From Owenia fusiformis (lineage: Eukaryota; Annelida; Polychaeta; Sabellida; Oweniidae), in NCBI GenBank assembly GCA_903813345.2, contig CAIIXF020000006.1, forward strand, positions 12,220,348-12,280,347: a stretch of 60,000 bases of DNA, given 5' to 3'. The notes beneath the pieces are model-generated. The model saw only the letters and a program-made list of their open reading frames with translations, was not told where the DNA came from and searched no databases. Both the position numbers and the translations under genes were made by a program. This document shows positions 48,981-59,599 of this stretch, piece by piece. Within the stretch, counting starts at the first letter, position 1. Each line of letters begins with the position of its first letter.

Positions 48981-49324
48981 GAGTAATGTAGCTGCCTCGA
49001 TTTAAGAAACGATTCTCTTTCATTTGATCGCAACATCGTCAATATCCGACTTATTGTTCCAAATAGATCCTAAATTTACTAGTGACAACATTGGCGTTGC
49101 CATGGAAACGCCGGTTTCACACCAGTGATACATTTTGCCCTTTGTTATCGATTATTACTTTGGTCATAAACTTAAAAATGATGCTTTGATTTTGACAAAA
49201 CACTATGGGTTTTACGGTATTAGTTTGAATCCCCATATTTGCTACTTTCTTCGTTATTTTCCTGATCGGTGCTGTTTTTATCTTTGTTTTCCTCAGTTTT
49301 GTCCTGACCAGCATTATTATCAAC

Positions 49325-51975
49325 TTATTCATCACTATCTGCTTCATCGTCATCCTCATTCTCTTCATTATTATCTTCATCCCCATCACCCTCTTCTTCA
49401 CATTCCCCTCCGTCCTCATCATCCTCTTTGTCTTCACAATCATCTTCTTCCTCATCGTCCTCTTTGTCTTCACAATCATCGTCTTCCTTATCGTCCCCTT
49501 TATCTTCACAATCCTCTTCTCCCTCATTATCCTCTTTGTCTTCACAATCCTCTTCTCCCTCATCATCCTCTTTGTCTTCACAATTCTCTTCGTCCTCATC
49601 ATTCTCTTCGTCTTCACCATCCTCCGCGTCCTCGTCATCTTCTTCGTCTCCTTCATCCTCTTTCTCTTTTTTCTTTTTATCTAGATCTACAACCACACGA
49701 ATTCGACAAATAACAAAGGTGGCTCTACAATCATCATAATCAATGAAATGGCATTTAACGAAAACAAAACCCTTAAATTCTGAATGAGGGACTTCTGATC
49801 AATTACGAAAACAATAGACGACCAACAATTTAGCACCAATCAATACTTATGATGTATTACTTAAAAAGTGAATTTCAAGGTTGAAAGGTTAACTTAACAT
49901 TCTCACAAGTAATAAAGTACTTTCCATATCTAACTGCACCATCCCATGATCAGATTGGATTTAGATTTATGAACTTTATTACACATGCATACCCATAAAG
50001 GGTTAAGTGTACACAAAGTAAACACTTTTACAATATATCAATACAACATAAAACATTTATATTCTGATAAAAATGCTCTCATTTTGTGATTTTTTCACAT
50101 ATCCCTCTCATTTTTTCAGAAAATGTAGATTATGTAATTACACATAAAATGCTAAAATATTATAGCTATATCTCAAATTATCAATGAGATAAGGCTGCCA
50201 TGGTAACCTGTATTAAGGGTAGGCAGGTCAATTTAATTATAACATATAAATATCAAAATAACTTGTTATTTTAATTATTTTAAAGCATGCGGAAATCATG
50301 CATTTTTTCTAAAAAAGTTTGGTAACAACACAAACAATTAATACTTCATAATAAATAAATAAGTAAATAAATGAACAAATAAATATGTATCATGGATGAG
50401 CACATGAATGGTGATTGTGATACGCGTCCATTGTTTATGTCATATATCACACCCTTCTATGTTATATTACATCTATGAATAAATTCTGCTACAATTTCAA
50501 TTTCTTTATTTTCACAAGACATACCATATTGAAAAAAGGGAATCGTCCTTCATGTTGAAAAGGTGTTTAATTGGTTTGCCGTGTGATTCAAGTTTATCGA
50601 GCATTTGCTTTCTATATATACAGTACTGTATTTTTTACATGAACGCATTATGTGTTTTTAGTTTTCTATTAAATTGCAAACCTCCCAAATTCTTTCAACG
50701 ATCTTTAATTTTTCAGATGAACTTCCAAAATGACTTCATGAACGAGAAATGCTTTATGATTAGACACATCTGATCTGATTGTTTCTCCATGAACCTTGGG
50801 CATGGTATCTAGGTTGCACAACTTATGCCTGGGTCACATTAGCTCCGATTCATAGGCCGGCGCCCGGCCGATTGAGTGTTTTGTTCAAAATTGTATTCAG
50901 TTTAAGGAACAAAATACTTAATCGGCCGAGCGCCGGCCGATGCATCGCAGCAAATGATATAGCATTCCCAATGTGAAACAATTAACACAGCATAAAATTA
51001 CGGTGCTATTTTGTTAAAATGTTCAATTATATCACAAACGTAATTTACCTTTGGTAAATCCATGAAACTTTACCGAGTCTAATTTCCATTTTGAGATACT
51101 GTTAAAGAGGCCCTTTACTTCGGAATCAGAATCTGACGATCGGTTATTGATGACAAAAACTCTTCCTCCACACATATCTCTGAGTTGCCTTAACTCGTTG
51201 GGCGCTTGGTCAAATAATTCGTTTATGTTTACGTTACGGTCACCTTTTAATTCATCACCATGTGTGAATAACAGTATGGCATGTTGCATTGCTACTTCAC
51301 CAAGAGCTTTCTGCAGTAATTCGGTCGTTTTAATATCTTCATTTGTGAATGCTTCGGTGGTAAGGATAATGCAGAAAACATGGGGACTTGGCTCTGTTTC
51401 CTCACGTAGGTTTGCCATGATCTCATCTAAACGTTCATGCATATACATTTCGGAAGAACTAAGTCCTGGTGTATCCACAATTGTGGCAGTAACCAGACCG
51501 AGTTGTTTTACTTCGCTTTCAACTCCAGAGGCCGAGTTCGCTGTTTCGTTGAATCTATTCCATCCCAGAATTGTATTTCCAGTGCTGCTTTTTCCAGACC
51601 CCTTTAAACCAAGAAGTACGATCCGAATGTCGGTTTGCTCTGAAAATCATGGTTTAACGATCTCAACGTTAAATGTTAACCCAAAATGAAAAAATGATGA
51701 ACGAGCGTAGTAGTTGCTTTAAATAGTCCGTTGTAAGAGTGAGTGTCCAAAAGGAAGTACGTCATTACTCTTTAAGTCTTAATTGAAAAGCAATTCTTGA
51801 TTTTGCGCTTTATGGTTAATTTGCCCAATCAAAATTTGAGCGAATTTAGTCAAGTTGTATTGCATGAATGGAAAAGTTATACGAAGTGTTTGTTTTGTTT
51901 AATTTGCGAAATTTGGATACATATTCTGGGTTTGAATACATAGAAAGAAAGTAACTTACTTGACTCACTTGCCAT
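49325..51975 (-). CDS. AIG1/GIMAP-type GTPase with acidic repeat tail, 3 exons, 322 aa
   Basis: Exon 1 (51975-51960) is a 16-nt exon coding MASES; exon 2 (51639-51049) joins in phase to give MASESKQTDIRIVLLGLKGS. The P-loop GLKGSGKSS (G1), DTPG (G3) and THGDEL (G4, GIMAP style) mark the AIG1 GTPase domain. A donor (AAAG|GTAAAT) ends exon 2. The next supported exon (49686-49325), after a TTGTAG acceptor, joins in the same phase and encodes a ~120-residue tail of DLDKKKKEKEDEGDEEDDED type, with repeats near EDCEDKEDDEGE. Repeat copies differ mostly at third codon positions (GAA/GAG, GAT/GAC), which suggests selection to keep acidic residues in this frame. GIMAP/IAN proteins act in immunity and cell survival and are expanded in some invertebrates. 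The GTPase part is secure; the tail assignment is inference. Confidence 0.75.
50831..50979. mobile_element. 150-bp MITE with GC-rich inverted core
   Basis: Arms containing gggtcacatt and its inverse aatgtga flank an inverted pair, ggccggcgcccggccgatt with gagtgttttgttc on the left and gaacaaaatacttaatcggc with cgagcgccggcc on the right. The middle loop is about 20 nt. It lies in intron 2 of the GIMAP-type gene. It is strikingly GC-rich compared with its surroundings. Confidence 0.75.
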
Positions 51976-52695
51976 GTTGTTTATATTCAATAATATTCAG
52001 AGAAGGTTGTTCTCTACACAAAGTAATTAATGTATAAAGATAAATGCCAGCCAATCTTTGATGCCAAGCCCATTGCTCAAAGTCTCAACATCCACGGTGG
52101 CTATAGCATACGCATCAGCTTTATAAATGCTAATTTGGTGTCAAAAGCGAGGCTCCGAGGGTTTGTTAAAGACATGTACATTTCAACAAAAATCACTCAT
52201 TTTCTATTGAGCACCCTGTAGGTGCTTATTGTCTTTGATTATTTCAATCCACCTGAAATTTTTGGCAAATAAAGTGGCAACAATTAAGTAAGTATTGTTA
52301 AGCAAGGGTGATGCGTCAGTCATCAGCACCGTGATATCATTTGACAGCGACTAGGATAGTGAAAACACATGCCTTTGCCGAAAAGACGCCTCTTAATTAA
52401 AATGAAGAAAGTATTTATAAAATCACGTTTGGAACAAAGATAAGATAAAACAAATAAAACGGCAACACCACGAAGCAGCAATCACAAAGACCAAAACATA
52501 TTCACATGTTTATTATGTTACGTCCTATTTGCATTTAACATTCGGATTTTCATTATTTCTTGGAAGATGGATGGCTATCTTGTATTTGACGTACTACCGG
52601 ACGTACTCTTGATAAAGATGATGATTTGAGCATAGGCCTAATTATCGGAGGAATCTTAAAATTAAAAAGGGTTAGACAAAAACTCAGAATTTTGT

Positions 52696-52795
52696 TCGAA
52701 CCGAAGGTGAGAACCTTAAGTACGGACACTCTGTCCAAGGGTTGTAGAATTCCACCATATTGAATGGCCTATCATTATTTATTCCGATTCAAACA
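52696..52795. mobile_element. Half copy of the 160-bp foldback MITE
   Basis: It matches the centre and right arm of 44021-44182: cgaaccgaaggtgag, then ttccaccatattgaatggcc and tatcattatttattccgatt. The left arm is missing. Confidence 0.8.
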
Positions 52796-53180
52796 TGAAA
52801 ACTGTTCAGAGAATTTGGGATTGAGCTCCATGAAATAACCCCCAAAAATTCTAGGGTAAAACCGTCTAGACTTATATACATCTTTCTATCAAATATGAAT
52901 CTAATCAATTAACTGTGTATGACATATGTCCGGCATTCAGATGGATGACTGACAGGAGGACAAACAATATAATTCAGAATGACAGCACGCATATAATTGT
53001 CACTGACTCTGTCGACCTACAAATGAACACTCAACCTTAGGACGTCTGGGTTAATATGAACTATAGATTAGCCTCTCACCATCCACTCTTAGTTTTGGAT
53101 GTTTATTTCTTTCAATGAAACAAATGGAATCAATTAAAAGATTGATAATGTGGCTTTTTATGTACAGATCAAATATACTA

Positions 53181-53833
53181 CAAGGGTTGTTCAAAAAGAT
53201 CAAACATACCTTTCAAACATCTTTGATAAATCACCTGTTTTAATGACGTTAATATGACAGAAAGTAATAAAATTGAAGCAGCTATTGGTAGAATGAATTT
53301 TAGAGAATGGAAAAACTGTATTACACAAGTTAAATTCATTCATGCATTAAGACATATTGCATGTGATGACTAAGTATTCCAAAATAGAAATAGACAAAGG
53401 AAAATGTATTGAAGGGAGCTGTAGTTATCAGAAGGCTTTACATCATATAGGTAGGAGGGTTCAGACATGGTTTAAAAGACTGGACAGAATGCATATAAAT
53501 GCATTACTTCAAAGGAAGGCTCCATATTTTGATTGATTATAAATCAGTTATAATATATTAAACTAATAACTGCTCAAAGAACAAAGATTGGCTGAACAAT
53601 TTTAGCCTTTCAAGGCATTCACAAAACAAATTCAATTTAATAATGTCATATGGACCATGGGACCCTTGGTTCAAATTTTAAAGTCAATGTATCTCAGGAT
53701 GTACATTGTGTATGGTCCTGAGATTTCAGATATGAATGTAAGATAGGTAAAACTATACCCGTAGGAAATTCATGTACAAATAATAAAATCTCTTCTCTTG
53801 AGCTTTCGTGCAAAACCTTTTGAACGACCCTTG
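53181..53833. mobile_element. 0.65-kb mariner-like MITE
   Basis: The left end caagggttgttcaaaaag returns at the right as cttttgaacgacccttg, with TA on both sides. The terminal motif is typical of mariner-type repeats. The interior has no clear transposase. Confidence 0.75.
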
Positions 53834-53953
53834 TAATATTATTTTCTCCATTTATCATCGTCAGAAGAATTATTTTAATTGCAATGAAAAATACACATAT
53901 CTGTCCTCTTGTAAATGATCGGAGAGTGATTTTAGAGTTTAAACTACCTTATT

Positions 53954-54206
53954 ATCGAAATAAATTAATCTTGGATGGAGGGGGGGGGGTGGATGGAGGG
54001 GGGAGTAACGTGTATATAAGACATGATAAGGCATGCTACTTGAATTTATTCTTTCCCCCTTTTCATTCTCCAGAGATATAATATCCAGTTTCTTACTGGG
54101 GGTACTGAGTTTAGTTTTTTCAAATACACGAGTTCTTGTGAATCTGTTTCATCGTAAAGACATATAACTCCCCCCTCCATCCAATATTAATTTATTTCGA
54201 TTATTT
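53954..54206. mobile_element. 250-bp palindromic element with G/C-run arms
   Basis: The stretch tcgaaataaattaatcttgg then atggaggggg is mirrored as ccccctccatccaatattaatttatttcga. Related ccccctccatccat sequence recurs near 54530. No coding capacity. Confidence 0.65.
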
Positions 54207-55320
54207 TTTGTATGACGCATGGAAACTAACTTTAAAAAGTGAGCAATGCCATTAGTGTTGTGATAATAACGTCCCTTATACCTATTTATTACAGGTCGTG
54301 TAGACCATTGTTGCCTGATTTATAGCAAAAACATTGACTTTTGCACGTTAGTAATGATGCGCCTTTTTAATAGATCTCATATCTTAGAAGCGTATCAGTT
54401 CAAAAAATACTAGACCTAACATATTTTGCCATGCATTGCGCCTATTCATTTGGCAATTCAGTTGTAAATTTTCTCTTGAAAAAATAAAACTTCCAAATTT
54501 GTTGAGTTTTCTTGCAAAAATCGCCTACTCCCCCTCCATCCATTTTGTACGATCATCGGGCGTGTACCTTGGCTTGTACATCGCAATGTAGGAAGTTGTT
54601 TTAGTTCGAATGTTTTATTGAATAGTTTTTTAAACTCCCAGTAAGTCTTAGGTAGAAAGGTTTTTAAATTATCCAACTAGAATAAATGGAAACACTAGTT
54701 TTTGTTTTTAATCAAAAACCTACATGTATTAGTACAACTAATATGTATCGTTTGAAAACGTACACCTTTTTAAATGGACTCGTTTAGAATAACGACCCTG
54801 GACACCGTAGCTATTTTTGAGACACTTCAAATGTTATCAAATTACAGAACGATAAGAATAGGCAAAACTAGAGCGGCTTGAATTTAACTTGCACTTACAT
54901 ACATGCATGACCTAGAAGTGTCTCGATTCTCGATGACTTGCTAAAGACATATCTTTACAGTCGTTCTCGTACTGTTGTTGACATTGCACAACTGAATAAC
55001 ATTTAATTTTGACACATTATTGCCCTCGTAAAACCTGTATTTCTATTTTAGCATTTTGTCTCCGATTTTCAAGATTCGCAGGTGAATGGCTTGATTCTAA
55101 TCGTACCTGGTTTTATTACTTGACTTAGAAATAATATGGGTCAACGCTCTGGTGGGAGTCTACGTTCTCATGAGATGTTAATAGAACTTCAAAATGTTCA
55201 ATGTTCAAAATGATGACAGGTTTCAAAGTGCACATCAGTCTACTGATGTACTGTGAACAAATGCATGCACAAAGGCAGGCTAGGATATCAGCAGTTATAG
55301 CGTAAATTAGTGAAGTTAAT

Positions 55321-56754
55321 ATGGCGGAAGCTGTCCAGCTAAACGACCAAGACAAAATCCATAGTGATGACTCAGAGCGACCAGAGATTCAGGAAATGAT
55401 TTCAAAAGCTTCAAAATATGATTTCATTCGAGTGCAGGTTGCTGATTTGGGCGGTATATCGCGCGGTAAGACAGTAACTTCCAAGTTTTTCACCGAAAAG
55501 GTCGCTTTCCGTGGACTTGGTATGTTTGAGGGCTTCCATGCCAATTCTGCGAGTTCAGGCATGCACCCTATGGAAGGGTTCGGGACATTTGCCGATTGTG
55601 AGATTAAAGTGATACCGTCTACATTTCATCATGTGGCATGGGGTAGCAAGATGTCATGTCGTCGTGTTGCATCCGTTCTAGGCGAGACAAAATGGAGAAC
55701 AAGGCCAGATCAGGGAAATCCATTTCAAGAGGCATGTAGTCGGTTCGCATGTAGGAAACAGGTAGAAAAACTAGCCAACATGGGGTATAAAATAAAAGCG
55801 TCGAATGAATTTGAATTCATGGTAACAGAAGACGACAAGGTCACTCTTCTAAAAGGGCATAACCAAAAAGACGCTTATTGCATAACAGCACAAGCAAGGT
55901 ACGATAAAATGCTTTTTGATATATCTGATCAACTCTCGGACACGGGGCTAGGTATCAATGTGGAATCTATCCACACCGAATGGGGACCTAGTCAATTTGA
56001 GATCACCCTGGAGCCAAGGTTTGGAATGGAATACGCTGATAATGCCTTCATATTCAAGCATGCTGTTAAGGAGATTTGTCAACATTATGGCTTACACGCT
56101 ACATTCATTTCCGAACCTTTCAAGGAATTCAAAAATTCTCCGGATTGTCACGTATGGAATAGTCTTCACTTTAACCATTCCCTTTGGACAATCGACGAAA
56201 AAGCTGCATTTTATGATCCGTCCAAAGAAGACAAGTTGTCTAATATTGCCAAATGGTGGATTGGTGGAATTTGCAAGCATGCGAGAGCGCTCACAGCTTT
56301 CATGGCACCGACTGTCAACTGCTATAGGAGATTTGCAACATACGCCTTCATCGCAAAAATGGCCTCGTGGGGAATACGTAACAGGCTGAAAATGCTCCGA
56401 GTAAAGGTAGATGAAGAGTCGAGTACCTACATGGAGAACAGAGTTTGCTCTGGAGCTTCTAATTCATACCTTGTGCTGGAGTGTCATATCGCAGCTGGGA
56501 TTGATGGAATACTTAACGAAATCGAACCACCAGCTCAGGACGCTAAAGTTGGCGTTCCATTACCGTTAAGCCTTGATGAATCACTCGATGCTCTGAAGGA
56601 AGATGTACTGATATGCGATGCACTAGGACCCGAACTTGTTGATTGGTTCGTAACAAGTAGAAAAAACCTGGATATTAAGGAACTCGGTAACAGCGTCCAT
56701 GCGTATGACGAGGCTTATGCAGCAGATCGTCGTTTTTATATGGATGTTCTATAA
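55321..56754 (+). CDS. Lengsin/glutamine synthetase class I-like protein, intronless, 477 aa
   Basis: One uninterrupted frame starts at ATG 55321 in good context (aatATGG). An N-terminal beta-grasp part (residues ~33-110, RVQVADLGGISRGK) precedes the GS catalytic domain. Visible landmarks are NEFEF (162-166, the metal-binding Glu pair), IHTEWGPSQFE (218-227, further Glu ligands), SLHFNHSL (281-288, first active-site His kept), PTVNCYRR (330-337), ENR (372-374, Glu and Arg of the ATP/glutamate site) and GVPLPLSLDESLDALKED near the end. Vertebrate lengsin is a lens protein without GS activity. Here the main catalytic positions look largely kept, so activity on ammonia or another amine cannot be excluded. 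The missing introns suggest a retrogene or an intron-poor family. Length is near that of GS-I and lengsin, and no break is seen. Confidence 0.93.
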   Translation: MAEAVQLNDQDKIHSDDSERPEIQEMISKASKYDFIRVQVADLGGISRGKTVTSKFFTEKVAFRGLGMFEGFHANSASSGMHPMEGFGTFADCEIKVIPSTFHHVAWGSKMSCRRVASVLGETKWRTRPDQGNPFQEACSRFACRKQVEKLANMGYKIKASNEFEFMVTEDDKVTLLKGHNQKDAYCITAQARYDKMLFDISDQLSDTGLGINVESIHTEWGPSQFEITLEPRFGMEYADNAFIFKHAVKEICQHYGLHATFISEPFKEFKNSPDCHVWNSLHFNHSLWTIDEKAAFYDPSKEDKLSNIAKWWIGGICKHARALTAFMAPTVNCYRRFATYAFIAKMASWGIRNRLKMLRVKVDEESSTYMENRVCSGASNSYLVLECHIAAGIDGILNEIEPPAQDAKVGVPLPLSLDESLDALKEDVLICDALGPELVDWFVTSRKNLDIKELGNSVHAYDEAYAADRRFYMDVL

Positions 56755-56881
56755 ATACCAACAATATGTAATAACAATTAAAGATATAACAATGAGATAT
56801 TGTATGTTGCTCCAATTGGAAGATATCAATATACAGGATAGGCCAAAAAGTCCATATTTTTTCTTTGGTGACAACTTTTTT

Positions 56882-56887
56882 AATAAA
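56882..56887 (+). promoter_or_regulatory. Candidate polyadenylation signal
   Basis: An AATAAA hexamer lies 128 nt beyond the stop codon of the lengsin-like gene, on the same strand, in AT-rich sequence. It is the best-placed candidate for the 3' end. Confidence 0.5.
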
Positions 56888-57410
56888 TATTTTTGATGAA
56901 GAAGCTGCAATCAGTTGTTTTGCAATTATTCCTATTCCTATTATTCAGGGATATCCTAATAAAAAGGTAAGCAGACACCAAGGATCTGTATTTACATATA
57001 ATGATGAGTGGTCTGAGAGTATCTTCAGTTGATTGGTATGTACGCGCGTAGTCGCCCCAACGCCTTTACCAATCAGAAAGTTAGCAGGCGCGGACTTTTC
57101 AAAACTTATATTGGATCGCTGTCTAGTGAACAGTTTACACCATATACCAACATAGGTATGTTATAATACTGCATATAAAACAACCATAGATATCTACATT
57201 TGCCTCGCAAGTTGAAAGGCCTTAAACTTGGAACACGTGATTTGATTGGATAATGAATTTGTCACCGATGGTGGTCAGCAGTGAGCAATCAAATCACTTG
57301 TATCAAATGCACACTTTTTCCCGGGGAATTAACTTGCTTGGCAAATGCAGATTTTCAGAATTTGTCACTTGACAGCATTTTCACTCTTATCACCTGACTT
57401 CACTAGAACC
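56888..57410. other. No gene recognised
   Basis: Sequence between the lengsin-like gene and the next transposon. It contains no recognisable exon. A short imperfect inverted repeat (gtgatttgattgg / caatcaaatcac, 57238-57297) is the only visible structure. Confidence 0.4.
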
Positions 57411-58014
57411 TTAAGACGTCTTGGCCAAAACGTTTTAGCGTTAAAACGTTTTACAAATGTAATGTAAATCCAGATTTTCTCAAGATGTCTCGGCTAAGAG
57501 CGCTTAGCTAAAACGTTTTACAAGCAAGTGTAAATCCATCGGTTTTAGCTAAAAGCTCTTAGCCCGGTTTTATGCGTTGCGTTGAACGTAAAATTTGAAA
57601 CTTCCTGATTACATGTGTAGCATGGTCATTTCTCTTGTCTCATCCCTTTGTTACCAATATCATCCAAAAATATCGAAAAGAACTATTTCGCCTCGTGTTC
57701 TATCATAATCCTAATATATGCACAAACTCTTCCTACCCTCTTTCATGCTTTTAACAATGCTCTCTTTAGGACATATTATTTGAAACCGATGCATTCTTTA
57801 GCAGAAGTATAGCGGGAACGGAATAGCTATGTTGACTGAATCGTCCTTCAAACAGTGTTGAACTGCTTTGTTCATTTTACATGTATGCCTACATATCTCT
57901 ACGACGTTTTAGAAAAACAGGTGTAAACTCAATCATATTTCGTAAGACGTCTTGAATATGATGATGTAAACTCAACATGATTTTACTAAAACGTTTTAGC
58001 GAAGACGTCTTGAA
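57411..58014. mobile_element. 0.6-kb element with self-palindromic terminal repeats
   Basis: The left end ttaagacgtcttggccaaaa followed by cgttttagcg is mirrored at the right by ctaaaacgttttagcgaaga and cgtcttgaa. Each end contains the palindromes AAGACGTCTT and AAAACGTTTT, which also recur inside (near 57450, 57512 and 57950). No protein is encoded. Confidence 0.7.
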
Positions 58015-58689
58015 ATGTCGCGTGTACTGTAAATAGGGCTACTGTTTCTATCATAGGTAAGAATTACCAACTATCAATTTTCTATCAACTATCCATTGCT
58101 TTCTGAATATAATACGTATGCATCGTTGGAATCGAAATTTTGAAAAGTGATCTCGATCGAAGGAGAGCACCTGTGATTTTCTTGATTGAGCTTATATTAT
58201 TTTTACCTTATTCTTGTCCTATGTTGATGTCTAGGATATTTAAATTACCTATAATGTTATACTATTATCACTAGGTTTTTAATATACAAGCAATTGATTG
58301 CCAAAGTTTTATGAAAACATAAGCTGCATTTTAGTTAATAAGAATAGGAATACATAAACATGAAAGTAGTGATATAATTCATATAAGTAACTATAATCCC
58401 ATAGGCCAGGGATGAGTTAACACATGCATGTAAAAATTAGCCAAACTGATCAATTTGGCTCAAACTTTAATTCACAAAATGACCCATTAGTTCTCTTAAT
58501 TTTTTATTTAATGAGTCATCTAAATATTCATCACCATACAAAAGAAACCGAATTTTGTAAATTGTGTTCAAATTCTGAATAAAAAGATGTTGATTTGAAG
58601 TTCACAGTCCTGCAAATTAGGTTTCGCACTCGTTTACAAGCAAAGGACATTTAAAATAAAATGAGAAGGTGTTTGTGGTAATCCACATT

Positions 58690-59255
58690 TACAAAAGGGA
58701 TCAATATGTACCCTTCAAATGGTCTTAACACAATTTCCATGTAGTTATCTCTAGGAGAAACAAGACCTTGAATAATATAGCTCAACTGACCTCAACTCTT
58801 TTGCAAAACTGGCACAATATGTCTCAGAATTTAGCAATGAATGACTAGCAGATACAGGTGGGTGGGGGGCAAGTTCAAGAAACCCTTGCGTTGAGTCAAA
58901 AAAATTGGAACATTTTTCCATCGATTGTAACTTTTTGTTAGTCATGTGTTCTAATACTTTAGAAAATTGAAAAACAATTCATTGTCATTCTGTAAATATG
59001 AATATACAAGCTCAGCATTTCATTACTAAAGATGTCCTCTTCCGACCCTGAGACTACCTTAATTAACAATCAGTCTGAGCTGTATTTGACAGCCATGCTT
59101 GGTTTAAATGACAGGTTTTGAGACATATTGTGCCAGTTTTGAAAAAAGCTGAAGTCGGCTAGTCATAATTAATAGTCTAAAAAACGCTGTACATATATGT
59201 TTTAAATGATGGAAATTGTGTTGATACCATTTGAAGGGCATATATGTATGAGATA
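58690..59255. mobile_element. Inverted-repeat element of ~0.57 kb or more
   Basis: The arms are symmetrical about position 58971: acccttcaaatggtcttaac then acaatttccat on the left pairs with atggaaattgtgttgatacc then atttgaagggc on the right. An inner pair shares caaaactggcacaatatgtc on the left with its inverse gacatattgtgccagttttg on the right. The outer limits are not sharp and no terminal motif was fixed. Confidence 0.7.
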
Positions 59256-59599
59256 CTGTACTCTCAGCAATGATGTCTCAAGCAGAGAAAATTTGGAAAT
59301 TTTTCATGACGCACGCAGTATACAGATCATGACCATGACAAGCAAAAATTAATCATACATACATATTTTTATCTTTAACATTTCCACAAATAATCATTTC
59401 ACCATTATATAAATTTTTGTGGACTGAACTGCAATAATAAAGGAAATTGAATAAATAGAAAAATGTTCCAGTTTTTATTGACCCACCTTGTATGTTCATA
59501 TATCTGCGATTTTAAAAGAAGACCCACTCTGAGTTTGTTAAAAGCACATTCAACATTTTTAGGTATTTCTTTTACCATTTTATTGTGGATAGCATGGAG

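Larger units (their letters stand above)
51980..55320. other. Intergenic, transposon-rich
   Basis: No exon was recognised between the GIMAP-type gene and the lengsin-like gene. Elements at 52696-52795, 53181-53833 and 53954-54206 are listed separately. A solo caccctgtag end lies near 52204. Confidence 0.45.

Noticed and set aside
49135-49713. His/Pro/Leu-rich and Ser-rich plus-strand frames, and a Lys/Met/Arg-rich minus-strand frame
   Set aside because: They are shadows of the GAA/GAT repeat; only the acidic minus-strand frame shows changes concentrated at synonymous positions.
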